A stretch of DNA of 64,000 nt from Bradyrhizobium sp. CCBAU 51627 (lineage in GTDB: Bacteria; Pseudomonadota; Alphaproteobacteria; Rhizobiales; Xanthobacteraceae), in contig NZ_LBJG01000082.1 of the NCBI RefSeq assembly GCF_028128765.1, positions 1-64,000 on the forward strand, written 5' to 3'. The position numbers and the translations under genes are program-made. Under the pieces are notes generated by a model. That model was given only the letters and a program-made list of their open reading frames with translations. It was not told the DNA's origin and searched no databases. Shown here in pieces: positions 35,620-43,138 of this stretch; within the stretch, counting starts at the first letter, position 1; every line of letters begins with the position of its first letter.

Positions 35620-36026
35620 CCATACAGATTCAGCTGAATCCAGACGTCAAGCCCAGGGGGCCCCTTCCACCCGCGCCTCTTCGAGAACCTGACAAAGGAC
35701 GAGGAGAACCATCTCGATTTCCTCGAGACAGCTTGATTTGATCAACCGCGTTGGGCTCGACTTTTGACCCAAGCTTTGGACGAGGACTACTGACATTTCG
35801 CCTCATACCGGGGTTGCTCGCAACGCTCATGCCTAGCTCTGCCTGGACTGAGATCGACAGCCCCCGTCACTCGGTCGAGCTGTCAAGCGCGAGGCCCGCC
35901 TAAGCATCGATCCTGCAGTATGGCGCGGGGCCTTAGCGCGGTCGTTGTCAAGGTAAAGCCTCAGTAGGCGAAGAGACATTGCGCTCCCCGGCTCCGCAGG
36001 GGACCCACGATTATGCGGTCGGGGGG
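35620..36026. other. Intergenic stretch with a perfect palindrome
   Basis: Lies between the convergent ends of the caspase-like gene and the secreted unknown at 36027. It contains gattcagctgaatc (35627-35640), a perfect 14-bp palindrome directly after the caspase-like stop, with no T-tract. No gene is recognisable. Confidence 0.4.
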
Positions 36027-37121
36027 CTATTCGTTGGTAAAGCCCACAACCGGACAATTCACTAGATTGCCCGTCGTCTTCACCGGCCCTCCCGCAGGGC
36101 TCACCAGTAAGCCCGCCGCGCTTTTGGCTTCAAGATCGTCGCCGTCGGTGATCAATTTCCTTTGATCCTTCGCGATAGCTTCCTTGGTCCACTCGGCCAA
36201 TCGTACGTCCCACATCGGAGAGTAGCCGGCGCTGAGCTCGCTGAAGTGCGCGAGGATGTCGAGCGAAGGGCCCTCTCCCTTGATGGCACTGTTGAGTCCC
36301 TGGCGATTCGGATCTTTCGCACCCATGCTGCCATTCAAGATCGTATAGATCACCTCGATCGCGCCGCTCTGAAGAATATCGCTTTCCGCAGGTGCAAAGG
36401 TGGACGCTTCAAGGGTCGCTGACTCCTCGGAATTTGCGTCAAAACTTAGATAACGCAGGTGCTTTCCGTTCGCGAACCCAAACCGAAGTTTCAAGTCGAC
36501 AGTGCCCTTATCAGGACAGATGCTTGCTACGGAGTCCGTCACGACAGAGTAATTAGGGCTGCCGTTGCAGAATGAAATTTTTTCGGGCCCGACATCAAAT
36601 GCTATGACTGGCGCATTGAAGACAATGTTCATGCGATTTGCCACCCGCACCAGTGGGCTGTAGTGCGCATCCCCAATAGATCCGGGTCGGGCTATCTTAG
36701 GAGGAAAGAAATTGGGCGCGTCCCCTCCGACCAACTTCTGCGAAGGCGAGAAATCGACGCGCCCCGATTTAAACGTGAAGTTGCCTGAGTCGTCCATTTC
36801 CGCAACCCGTGTGCTCTTCAGGTCCTTGGCATCAGCGAGACTCGGCGCCCACGTGAGTCCCATCTTTTGCGATGTATCGTAATCGCTTACATCGGTGAGA
36901 ACGAACCAAACGGTCTCTCCCGAGGCAAGACGGCCGCGATGGAGCGGTAGAGTCACCACCTCTCGTGCCAGGTCCACCTGGCCAGACATAAGAAATTGCT
37001 TCGTGATCTTTTTGCCAGCAGAGGGATCAGCAGCTAAACTTACCTGAGGAATCGACAATGACACCACAAATATCACTATCGATCCGTAGACGCATCTGCC
37101 GAACTTCCCGCTAACCTTCAT
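36027..37121 (-). CDS. Exported protein of unknown function next to P460 genes
   Basis: Protein of 364 residues with a signal peptide (YGSIVIFVVSLSIPQVSLAA, cleavage near residue 31). I do not recognise a named domain. The mature part is beta-rich with blocks such as VVTLPLHRGRLASGETVWFV, MGLTWAPSLADAKDLKSTRV and KIARPGSIGDAHYSPLVRVA. Similar proteins are annotated as hypothetical in rhizobia and Burkholderia. Two cysteine regions (ISFCNGSPNYS and ASICPDKGT) could form a disulfide; there is no CxxCH motif, so it is not a cytochrome c. It is the third gene after the two cytochrome P460 genes, in the same direction, 69 bp after the second. A shared periplasmic role is inferred. Confidence 0.72.
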   Translation of the reverse strand: MKVSGKFGRCVYGSIVIFVVSLSIPQVSLAADPSAGKKITKQFLMSGQVDLAREVVTLPLHRGRLASGETVWFVLTDVSDYDTSQKMGLTWAPSLADAKDLKSTRVAEMDDSGNFTFKSGRVDFSPSQKLVGGDAPNFFPPKIARPGSIGDAHYSPLVRVANRMNIVFNAPVIAFDVGPEKISFCNGSPNYSVVTDSVASICPDKGTVDLKLRFGFANGKHLRYLSFDANSEESATLEASTFAPAESDILQSGAIEVIYTILNGSMGAKDPNRQGLNSAIKGEGPSLDILAHFSELSAGYSPMWDVRLAEWTKEAIAKDQRKLITDGDDLEAKSAAGLLVSPAGGPVKTTGNLVNCPVVGFTNE

Positions 37122-37190
37122 GACTCTACCTTCCTTGCATCCAGTCTGGTTTTACACACGTGACATTGAAGCGTAGTCGCTAAGGGCCTG

Positions 37191-37760
37191 TCACTTTTTG
37201 AGTCCGGGATAGCCTTGAATATAGATCCAGTCAGTCGCTTTGGCAGGGATGTGGCAACCTAGACAATCTGAGCGGAAGTCAGTTGAGGTCGTTTTCACCG
37301 GGTCACCCGCGTCAAACCAGGACCAGCCCCAGCCGTTACCCCACAACTTGTTATCGGGGTGACTATTCTTGCTGTCTTTCACCATCATGAACCATCCTTT
37401 GAGGCTTTGCTGATGGCTGACGGTCCCAGTCGTCATGTCCGAAGTGGCCGCGACGTACACTTCCTTGACCAGGATCGAGCCCTCGGGATATTTGCCACTC
37501 GCCCGATAAGCCGCCGCCGTTCCGGGCGACGCGTAGACCACGTGCATCTCCTTAGCGCCTTTGTCACCTGCAACAGACCAGCTTCCAAGGAATTCGTATG
37601 TCGTTCGGTAGTTCTTCGGGACATGCATGTTGCCTGCCCCGTCGACGAGTCGTTCCTGCGCAGACGCGGCCTGGCTAGGTACGAGTTGCGATACGACGCA
37701 CCCGGCGCTCACAGCCATGAACGACGCGGACGCCACGGCCGCACTTCTGAGAATTTTCAT
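37191..37760 (-). CDS. Cytochrome P460 family protein (second of pair)
   Basis: Periplasmic haem protein of 189 residues with a signal peptide (RSAAVASASFMAVSAGCVVS, cleavage near AASAQ). It shows the P460 layout: HVPKNYRTTYEFLGSWSV near the N-terminus, VVYASPGTAAAYRASGKYPE and then GSILVKEVYVAATSD, and the C-terminal haem-binding motif CLGCH (FRSDCLGCHIPAKATDWIY). In P460 of ammonia oxidisers a lysine or tyrosine is cross-linked to the haem; the equivalent cannot be fixed here. Such proteins oxidise hydroxylamine or bind NO in the cases studied. The ATG at 37760 opens the signal peptide; it lies ten bases after the first P460 gene. The two are diverged tandem paralogues. Haem attachment will need the Ccm system encoded nearby. 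Confidence 0.85.
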   Translation of the reverse strand: MKILRSAAVASASFMAVSAGCVVSQLVPSQAASAQERLVDGAGNMHVPKNYRTTYEFLGSWSVAGDKGAKEMHVVYASPGTAAAYRASGKYPEGSILVKEVYVAATSDMTTGTVSHQQSLKGWFMMVKDSKNSHPDNKLWGNGWGWSWFDAGDPVKTTSTDFRSDCLGCHIPAKATDWIYIQGYPGLKK

Positions 37761-37770
37761 CACGGCTGTC

Positions 37771-38445
37771 CTACTTCTTGATGGACGGATTCTTGCTGGG
37801 CGGCATTTTCTTGGAGCCACTCTGGCCGGGCGGTAGCGGAACCTGGTCGAGCAACGCGTAGAACTGCGTCCATACGTCATCCCGCTTCGCGCTTGCGATG
37901 TGGCAGTAGCCGCATTCCTCGACAGGCCGGACTTTAGCAGTCGCCGCTTTTGGTTCGTGATGATTGAAGTTGAAATAGCCCCAACCGTCGCTTGCCTTGT
38001 ATCTCTCGCTGTCCTTAACGGTCACATCCGCTCCGTTGAACGCCCCCGGGAAAAATCCTTTTCCTGATGGCGCGGTGCTCGAACCGTCCGGATTGGTGGC
38101 AGGCTTCATGAGCTGCAATTCCTTCACGAAGATTGTTCCCTCGGGGAAGACGCCCGTCTTCTTGTAAATATCGTAGGAACCGGGCTCGATATATACGTTA
38201 TGAAATTCTGGGAAGTTTGCTTGAGGCGGGTTCAAGAAGTTCGGCGTCAGTGGCGATCCAACGTAAACCCATTCGTGAAAGTTTTTTGGCAGGATAAGGT
38301 CGCCGTCTTTAGTGTATTCAGGAAGATAGCGGCCGGTCGCGTGCCAATCGTCGGGCGGTGGAAGTTGCGGTTGCTGCGCGAAAACTGCGGTTGCTAGAGC
38401 GCCAACGCCAAGGACGGCGGAAAGTGCCAGTACGGTGCGTCTCAT
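37771..38445 (-). CDS. Cytochrome P460 family protein (first of pair)
   Basis: Periplasmic protein of 224 residues with a signal peptide (VLALSAVLGVGALATAVFAQ). P460 pattern: DLILPKNFHEWVYVGSPLTP, FHNVYIEPGSYDIYKKTGVF followed by PEGTIFVKELQ, and GWGYFNFNHHEPKAATAKVR followed by the haem motif CGYCH. A Lys/Pro/Ser-rich tail (PGQSGSKKMPPSKNPSIKK) ends the protein. It is the first gene of a three-gene run, with AGGAGAG before its ATG. Compared with its downstream paralogue it has a longer loop before CxxCH. Function by family: hydroxylamine/NO-related redox or general electron transfer; not demonstrated for this subgroup. Confidence 0.87.
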   Translation of the reverse strand: MRRTVLALSAVLGVGALATAVFAQQPQLPPPDDWHATGRYLPEYTKDGDLILPKNFHEWVYVGSPLTPNFLNPPQANFPEFHNVYIEPGSYDIYKKTGVFPEGTIFVKELQLMKPATNPDGSSTAPSGKGFFPGAFNGADVTVKDSERYKASDGWGYFNFNHHEPKAATAKVRPVEECGYCHIASAKRDDVWTQFYALLDQVPLPPGQSGSKKMPPSKNPSIKK

Positions 38446-39391
38446 ATTCTCTCTCCTTTGACAGCTCGATATTGCCGATGGGGCAACGACTGCGTTCCTG
38501 CGCGAGTGGTCTCATTAACTGCGCGCAGATCAGAGTAGGCATGGATGCAAAAGTGCGAAAGCAACAAAGGGGCATGAAATCAATGCCCGATGGAAATGAC
38601 GCGCTCTCGAACTATCGTCGGCTCTATCTGTTTCCCGGCAAAGCAACGCCCTGAGTTGCGACTAACGATCATGTCCAGTCCTTTGCTGATGAGCTAGGCT
38701 CTTTGCTCATCTGCAGATTGGGCTTGTCATTCCAAATGTCGCACGTGATCCTACGAAAGGGCCAATGCAATCTCCCCGCCGATCCCGAGCCCTGATCACT
38801 CAATCTCCACTCGCTCGCGGCTTGCCTCGCCTTCCGAGTGATCGTCTTGTCAGGCAGCTTACGAGCCATTGTCCATCGTGTTTGGTGAAGACACTTCTCT
38901 TCAAGAAGGCATAGTGTCTCGAATGTCGACGACTCCTCTTTTGCGTTTGAGGAAGTCTCCTACGTCACACATTGGTTGCATGACACTATCAATCGGCAGG
39001 GGAGCTTCGCCTCGGCTTTGTCTACTTCGGCCCGGCTGCCCATCCGGATCGCCAGCTCTCCACTGGTGGACAGCCATCGAGCGTTTTGGACTATGCTCTT
39101 GGCGGCATCTTAGAGCGCGGTGAGCGACGAACCATCTCGCTGTTCTTACTGATCTGGTCGTACAACTGACTTAGCTTCCGGGGCCAAGTCGCGATCTTGG
39201 AGATTTTTAAGTCCGGGCGGAGTACGCACCATGCAAAAAGGACGGGGCTTAAGCTCGGTCTAAGCTGCCTCAGGCGGCGGCGCTCGATCATAACCGGAGG
39301 GTTTTAAAACCATAACTGAGACGAGTGCGAAGTGCTCTGCGGGATGGGCTATAGTCGACCTATGCTCGAGTGACGGATAGGGAAGGTTGAC
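38446..39391. other. Long intergenic stretch between P460 genes and 5-aminolevulinate synthase
   Basis: About 950 bp with no convincing gene. A minus frame (38669-38869) starts plausibly (ARKLPDKTITRKARQA) but becomes unlike protein. I looked for FNR/FixK and Irr sites before the synthase gene and found none of good quality. Confidence 0.4.
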
Positions 39392-40768
39392 ATGGAAAAT
39401 CTGGACATATCGACTGAGCGTCAAGCGAAGCATCCAGCGCACGGAAGCTCCGGTAAAGAACATTCGTGTACGGACACACACTCGTGCTCGGACATATCGT
39501 GCATGAGACGCGCGTTGACGAGGCCTCCAGCGAGCTTCGTCTGGGGCGCCGTCAATTGTGCGACCGAAATATACGAACGCTATTTCAACGACTCTCTTGA
39601 GCGCCTGCGTGGGGAACAACGCTATCGCGTCTTCGCTAACATCGAACGCGTCTCCGGTCGCTTCCCAACCGCCAAATGGCGCCGCCCTGACGGATCCGTT
39701 ACTGATATCACGGTTTGGTGCTCGAATGATTATCTAGGCATGGGACAACATCCGGAGGTCGTGAGCGCGCTGACGGCGGCGGCACACCGCTGCGGTGCGG
39801 GAGCAGGTGGAACTCGCAACATCGCGGGAAATAGTTCGCCCTTGGTTGATTTGGAGGACGAACTTGCTGATCTGCACGGCAAGGAGGCAAGTCTCGTCTT
39901 CACCTCCGGCTATGTATCGAACCAGGCCAGCATATCCACAATCGGTAAGCTGATCCCAGAGTGCGTAATCTTTTCTGATGCATTCAACCACAATTCGATC
40001 ATCGAAGGCATTCGTCAATCAGGTTGCGAAAAGCGGATTTTTCGCCACAACGACCTTGGTCACCTTGAGGCCTTGCTGCGCGAGGCGGGAAGCGGTCCCA
40101 AGCTCGTCGTTTTCGAATCCGTCTACTCAATGGACGGCGATGTAGCGCCGATCGGCGCAATCTGCGATCTTGCTGAGCGGTATGGGGCAATGACCTACCT
40201 TGATGAGGTTCACGCCGTCGGCCTCTATGGCGCTCGAGGCGGCGGAATTAGCGAGCGCGAAGGCGTGATGCATCGCTTGACGGTGATCGAGGGTACTCTC
40301 GCTAAGGGATTTGGCTGCATTGGCGGCTATATCTCGGCGTCGCGATCTATTTGCGATGCGGTGCGCAGCTTCGCGCCCGGATTCATCTTCACGACCGCCC
40401 TCCCCCCACCGATTGCCGCCGCGGCGCGTGCATCTGTTCGCCACCTGAAACACTCGTCTGCCGAGCGCGAAGCACACCAGCGACAGGCAGCTGCAACGAA
40501 AGAGGCGCTCCAAGCCGCCGGGCTTCCGGTTCTCCCGACCGAAACCCACATCGTGCCTGTGATTGTCGGCGATGCGGAGTTGTGCAAGGCGGCAGCCGAT
40601 CGCCTTCTACAACGCCACGCCATCTATATCCAGCCGATCAACTATCCGACGGTCCCGCGTGGAACGGAGCGGCTGCGGATCACGCCGTCCCCTTATCACG
40701 CAGATACCCACATAGCTGAACTCGCAGCTGCGCTGGCTGAGACCTGGAGCGCCCTTTCTCTTTCCTGA
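39392..40768 (+). CDS. hemA: 5-Aminolevulinate synthase with Cys/His-containing N-terminal extension
   Basis: PLP enzyme that condenses glycine and succinyl-CoA to 5-aminolevulinate, the first haem step in alphaproteobacteria. The core (from about residue 60) is complete: YERYFNDSLERLRGEQRYRV, WCSNDYLGMGQHP, GGTRNIAGNS, the PLP pocket in YLDEVHAVGLYG (Asp271, His274) and the Schiff-base lysine Lys305 in GTLAKGFGCIGG (usually TLGKAFG). The frame has an extra 55-60 residues at the N-terminus with Cys26, His30, Cys32 and Cys37 in EHSCTDTHSCSDISC. Ordinary bacterial enzymes begin near 'Y..F...L..L..E.RYRVF'. GGGAAGG before the ATG at 39392 supports this start; the ATG at 39503 would remove the extension. 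The extension could bind metal or haem for feedback control, as N-terminal motifs do in mitochondrial enzymes; that is speculation. Confidence 0.93.
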   Translation: MENLDISTERQAKHPAHGSSGKEHSCTDTHSCSDISCMRRALTRPPASFVWGAVNCATEIYERYFNDSLERLRGEQRYRVFANIERVSGRFPTAKWRRPDGSVTDITVWCSNDYLGMGQHPEVVSALTAAAHRCGAGAGGTRNIAGNSSPLVDLEDELADLHGKEASLVFTSGYVSNQASISTIGKLIPECVIFSDAFNHNSIIEGIRQSGCEKRIFRHNDLGHLEALLREAGSGPKLVVFESVYSMDGDVAPIGAICDLAERYGAMTYLDEVHAVGLYGARGGGISEREGVMHRLTVIEGTLAKGFGCIGGYISASRSICDAVRSFAPGFIFTTALPPPIAAAARASVRHLKHSSAEREAHQRQAAATKEALQAAGLPVLPTETHIVPVIVGDAELCKAAADRLLQRHAIYIQPINYPTVPRGTERLRITPSPYHADTHIAELAAALAETWSALSLS

Positions 40769-41162
40769 GAGTCGTGATCGGTATCACTCCTTTCGCGACC
40801 GCCTACCCGGCTTCATCGCCAGGGTGTTGGCTTACCGACGGCGCAGAGTACACTCGGAGGGCATCAGGTGTCCCCGGTGGTGCAGCCGAGGCAGCAAGCT
40901 GGGACCATGGAACATCCCTTTCACGTTTGTATGGGCGATCGCGTCGCACATCTTGCCGTCGGCGTTCACAATCGGGCTCGCATCCGTTTAATGGGCAGCC
41001 CCGAAGAGCGAACCTCATCGGCCTTCTGGACCGTTCTCCGCCACCAACCCGCTCGAACACGTTTGTCCAAAATCGTCATTCTTTTCGATAAGCCCTCGAA
41101 GCGAGGGAGCGAGGGTTCGATGGAAACGATCTCAGAGAAGCAACGGGCAACGAGAACTGAAA
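40769..41162. other. Spacer between 5-aminolevulinate synthase and ccmA
   Basis: About 390 bp on the same transcription direction as both neighbours. No convincing gene; no strong hairpin terminator seen, so read-through into ccmA is possible. Confidence 0.35.
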
Positions 41163-41789
41163 ATGGATAAAACACAGCAGTCCCATCTGCTGATCGAAGA
41201 TCTATCCGTGGCGCGCGGCGAGCGCATCCTGCTCGGCGGGATATCTTTGCGACTAAGCTCGGGCCAAATCGCCGAAGTGACGGGTCCCAACGGAGTGGGC
41301 AAATCTACACTCTTGCGGGCGATCGCAGGTTTTTTTCCAGTGAGATCCGGCCGCATGTCATGGGTGGAATCCGAAGCCGCGGATTCGGCGCCCCTGGCAG
41401 AACGCCTCCACTACATCGGCCATCTTGACGGGCTGAAATCGGCGTTGACCGCCCGCGAAAACCTCGAGATCGGCCTGAGATTTTTGGGGCGAGACCGGCG
41501 AACCCCGTTACAGGCGCTGGACCGAATGGAGTTGGCTCATGTTCTTGATCTGCCAGTCGGTTATCTCTCCGCGGGGCAGCGTCGCCGTGTCGCATTGGCC
41601 CGGCTCTTGATCGTCGATCGCCCTCTATGGCTGCTCGACGAACCGCTGACTGCGCTCGACCGGCACGCGTGCGCCTTATTGAAGGCTATCGTTGCGGGCC
41701 ATCTCGGAAGCGGAGGATTGACGCTGGCCGCGACCCACGAACCTCTTGGTCTGCCAGGGACAATCCAAGTCAGGCTTGGAACCAGGTGA
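41163..41789 (+). CDS. ccmA: Haem exporter ATP-binding protein CcmA
   Basis: ATPase of the CcmABCD complex of System I cytochrome c maturation; it uses ATP to release holo-CcmE. The 208-residue protein has all ABC motifs: Walker A GPNGVGKSTL (about residues 41-50), signature YLSAGQRRRVALARL (the CcmA version of LSGGQ), Walker B LWLLDEPLTALD and the switch histidine in LAATHEPL. The short length and 'YLSAGQRRR' are specific for CcmA. It starts at 41163 and is followed by ccmB 124 bp later, an unusually wide gap for this pair. The remaining ccm genes are on the other strand to the right. Confidence 0.95.
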   Translation: MDKTQQSHLLIEDLSVARGERILLGGISLRLSSGQIAEVTGPNGVGKSTLLRAIAGFFPVRSGRMSWVESEAADSAPLAERLHYIGHLDGLKSALTARENLEIGLRFLGRDRRTPLQALDRMELAHVLDLPVGYLSAGQRRRVALARLLIVDRPLWLLDEPLTALDRHACALLKAIVAGHLGSGGLTLAATHEPLGLPGTIQVRLGTR

Positions 41790-41913
41790 TGGCCATTTCG
41801 CTGAAGTGGGGTCGCAGCCCACGTAGCTGTCTGTCGCGAGGTCGGGAAGATCACGCTGCTCTTCCGATTTCAGTGGAGCGGTGTCTGCCCAATAGCGATA
41901 CCGGATGGGCATC

Positions 41914-42576
41914 ATGACACGTATTCTCCTCGTCATTTTCGTTCGCGACCTCATGCTAGCCCGCCGCATCGGGGGCGGCGGGATTCTCGGTCTGGTCTTT
42001 TTCCTCAGTCTCGTGACGGTCGTACCATTCGCGATCGGGCCTGACCTGCGTTTGCTGTCGCGGATCGGCCCGGCAATTCTATGGATAGCGGCACTTCTCG
42101 CGAGTCTATTGGGCCTCGACCGTCTGTTTCAGGCAGATCAAGAGGACGGTTCGCTGGACCAAATGTTCCTGTCGCCGGCGCCCCTAGAACTCATTGTTCT
42201 TGTGAAGTGCATGGCTCACTGGTTTGTGACAGGGCTGCCGCTCGTTATGCTCTCGCCTCTGTTTGGCCTAATGTTGGATTTGGATGGCCCAGCCCTCCGA
42301 TCGGTAGCAGCAACGTTGTTGGTTGGTACGCCGACGTTCACCCTTCTAGGGGCGATCGGGGCGGCCCTTACTGTCACCCTGCGGCGCGGCGGTCTATTGC
42401 TATCGATCCTCGTCGTGCCACTAGCCGTACCGGTGCTGATCTTCGGTGTCTCCGCGGCGCAAAGTGCCACAATTTCCTTTTTGACACCGTTCCTGGTCCT
42501 CTGCGCACTCGGACTCGCGTCCATCGCGCTCGCTCCGATAGCTGCGGCCGCAGCTCTCCGTACCGCAGGAGAATAA
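41914..42576 (+). CDS. ccmB: Haem exporter membrane protein CcmB
   Basis: Six-helix membrane partner of CcmA, 220 residues. CcmB hallmarks: IFVRDLMLARRIGGGGILGL near the N-terminus, WIAALLASLLGLDRLFQADQ and EDGSLDQMFLSPAPLELIVL (about residues 55-90), and GALTVTLRRGG-type block GAALTVTLRRGGLLLSIL. The last helices are PLAVPVLIFGVSAAQ and beyond. I choose the ATG at 41914 (MTRILLVIF); the ATG at 41905 is in frame and possible. It converges with ccmH, whose stop is 85 bp away. Together with ccmA it is separated by 4.7 kb from ccmC and ccmD, with which the proteins act. Confidence 0.94.
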   Translation: MTRILLVIFVRDLMLARRIGGGGILGLVFFLSLVTVVPFAIGPDLRLLSRIGPAILWIAALLASLLGLDRLFQADQEDGSLDQMFLSPAPLELIVLVKCMAHWFVTGLPLVMLSPLFGLMLDLDGPALRSVAATLLVGTPTFTLLGAIGAALTVTLRRGGLLLSILVVPLAVPVLIFGVSAAQSATISFLTPFLVLCALGLASIALAPIAAAAALRTAGE

Positions 42577-42661
42577 TGAGGCATGCAACGAATCGGGTTT
42601 TCTTTCGGGGCACCCTTCTGCAACGACTTCGGCCTTGTGCGAACTTGACCTCAGGAAGAGC

Positions 42662-43138
42662 CTATAGCCGGCTATCGGAGTCAAACGCAGCGGCAAGCTG
42701 ATCCCGCTCGGCTTGGCTCAATGGTGCCGCTGGCGTGGACTGCTGGCGGCGCAATCCGAACAGGAGAACGATGGCGCCCGCTCCGAGCACCAAAGCCGGC
42801 ATTCCCCAAAGGAGTGCGGTTTCCAAATCGAGTGGCGGTTTCAGCAGGATAAAGTTTCCGTAACGCTTCACCAGAAAAGCGCGGACCTGCTCATCACTCT
42901 CTCCGAGCTTAAGGCGCTCGCGCACCAGCAGGCGAAGGTCCCGCGCGAGCTCTGCCTTGGAATCGTCGATAGACTCATTTTGGCAGACCAGACAACGCAG
43001 TCCGGCGGAAATAGCGCGCGCGCGTGCCTCGAGTTTCGGATTGGTCAGGATTTCATCCGGCTGAACCGCCCCCGCCAAGCTAGGGGCGACGCTTACGAGT
43101 ACGATCGAAAGCAGAAGAATGCGACGAAGCCACGTCAT
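42662..43138 (-). CDS. ccmH: Cytochrome c maturation thiol reductase CcmH (CycL)
   Basis: Membrane-anchored periplasmic protein of 158 residues that reduces apocytochrome CxxCH cysteines. It has a signal peptide (ILLLSIVLVSVAPSLAGAV), the active-site motif LRCLVCQNESIDDS (about residues 47-60) and the three-helix fold continuing with ERLKLGESDEQVRAFLVKRY. The C-terminal anchor is TALLWGMPALVLGAGAIVLL. It is the last gene of the minus-strand ccm run; its ATG overlaps the ccmF stop by four bases. The single-domain length matches the rhizobial CycL type, in which CcmI is a separate protein, as it is here. Confidence 0.95.
   Translation of the reverse strand: MTWLRRILLLSIVLVSVAPSLAGAVQPDEILTNPKLEARARAISAGLRCLVCQNESIDDSKAELARDLRLLVRERLKLGESDEQVRAFLVKRYGNFILLKPPLDLETALLWGMPALVLGAGAIVLLFGLRRQQSTPAAPLSQAERDQLAAAFDSDSRL

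Noticed and set aside
38669..38869. 66-codon minus frame with a plausible start
   Set aside because: Becomes low-quality after the first 20 residues, no family and no ribosome binding site.
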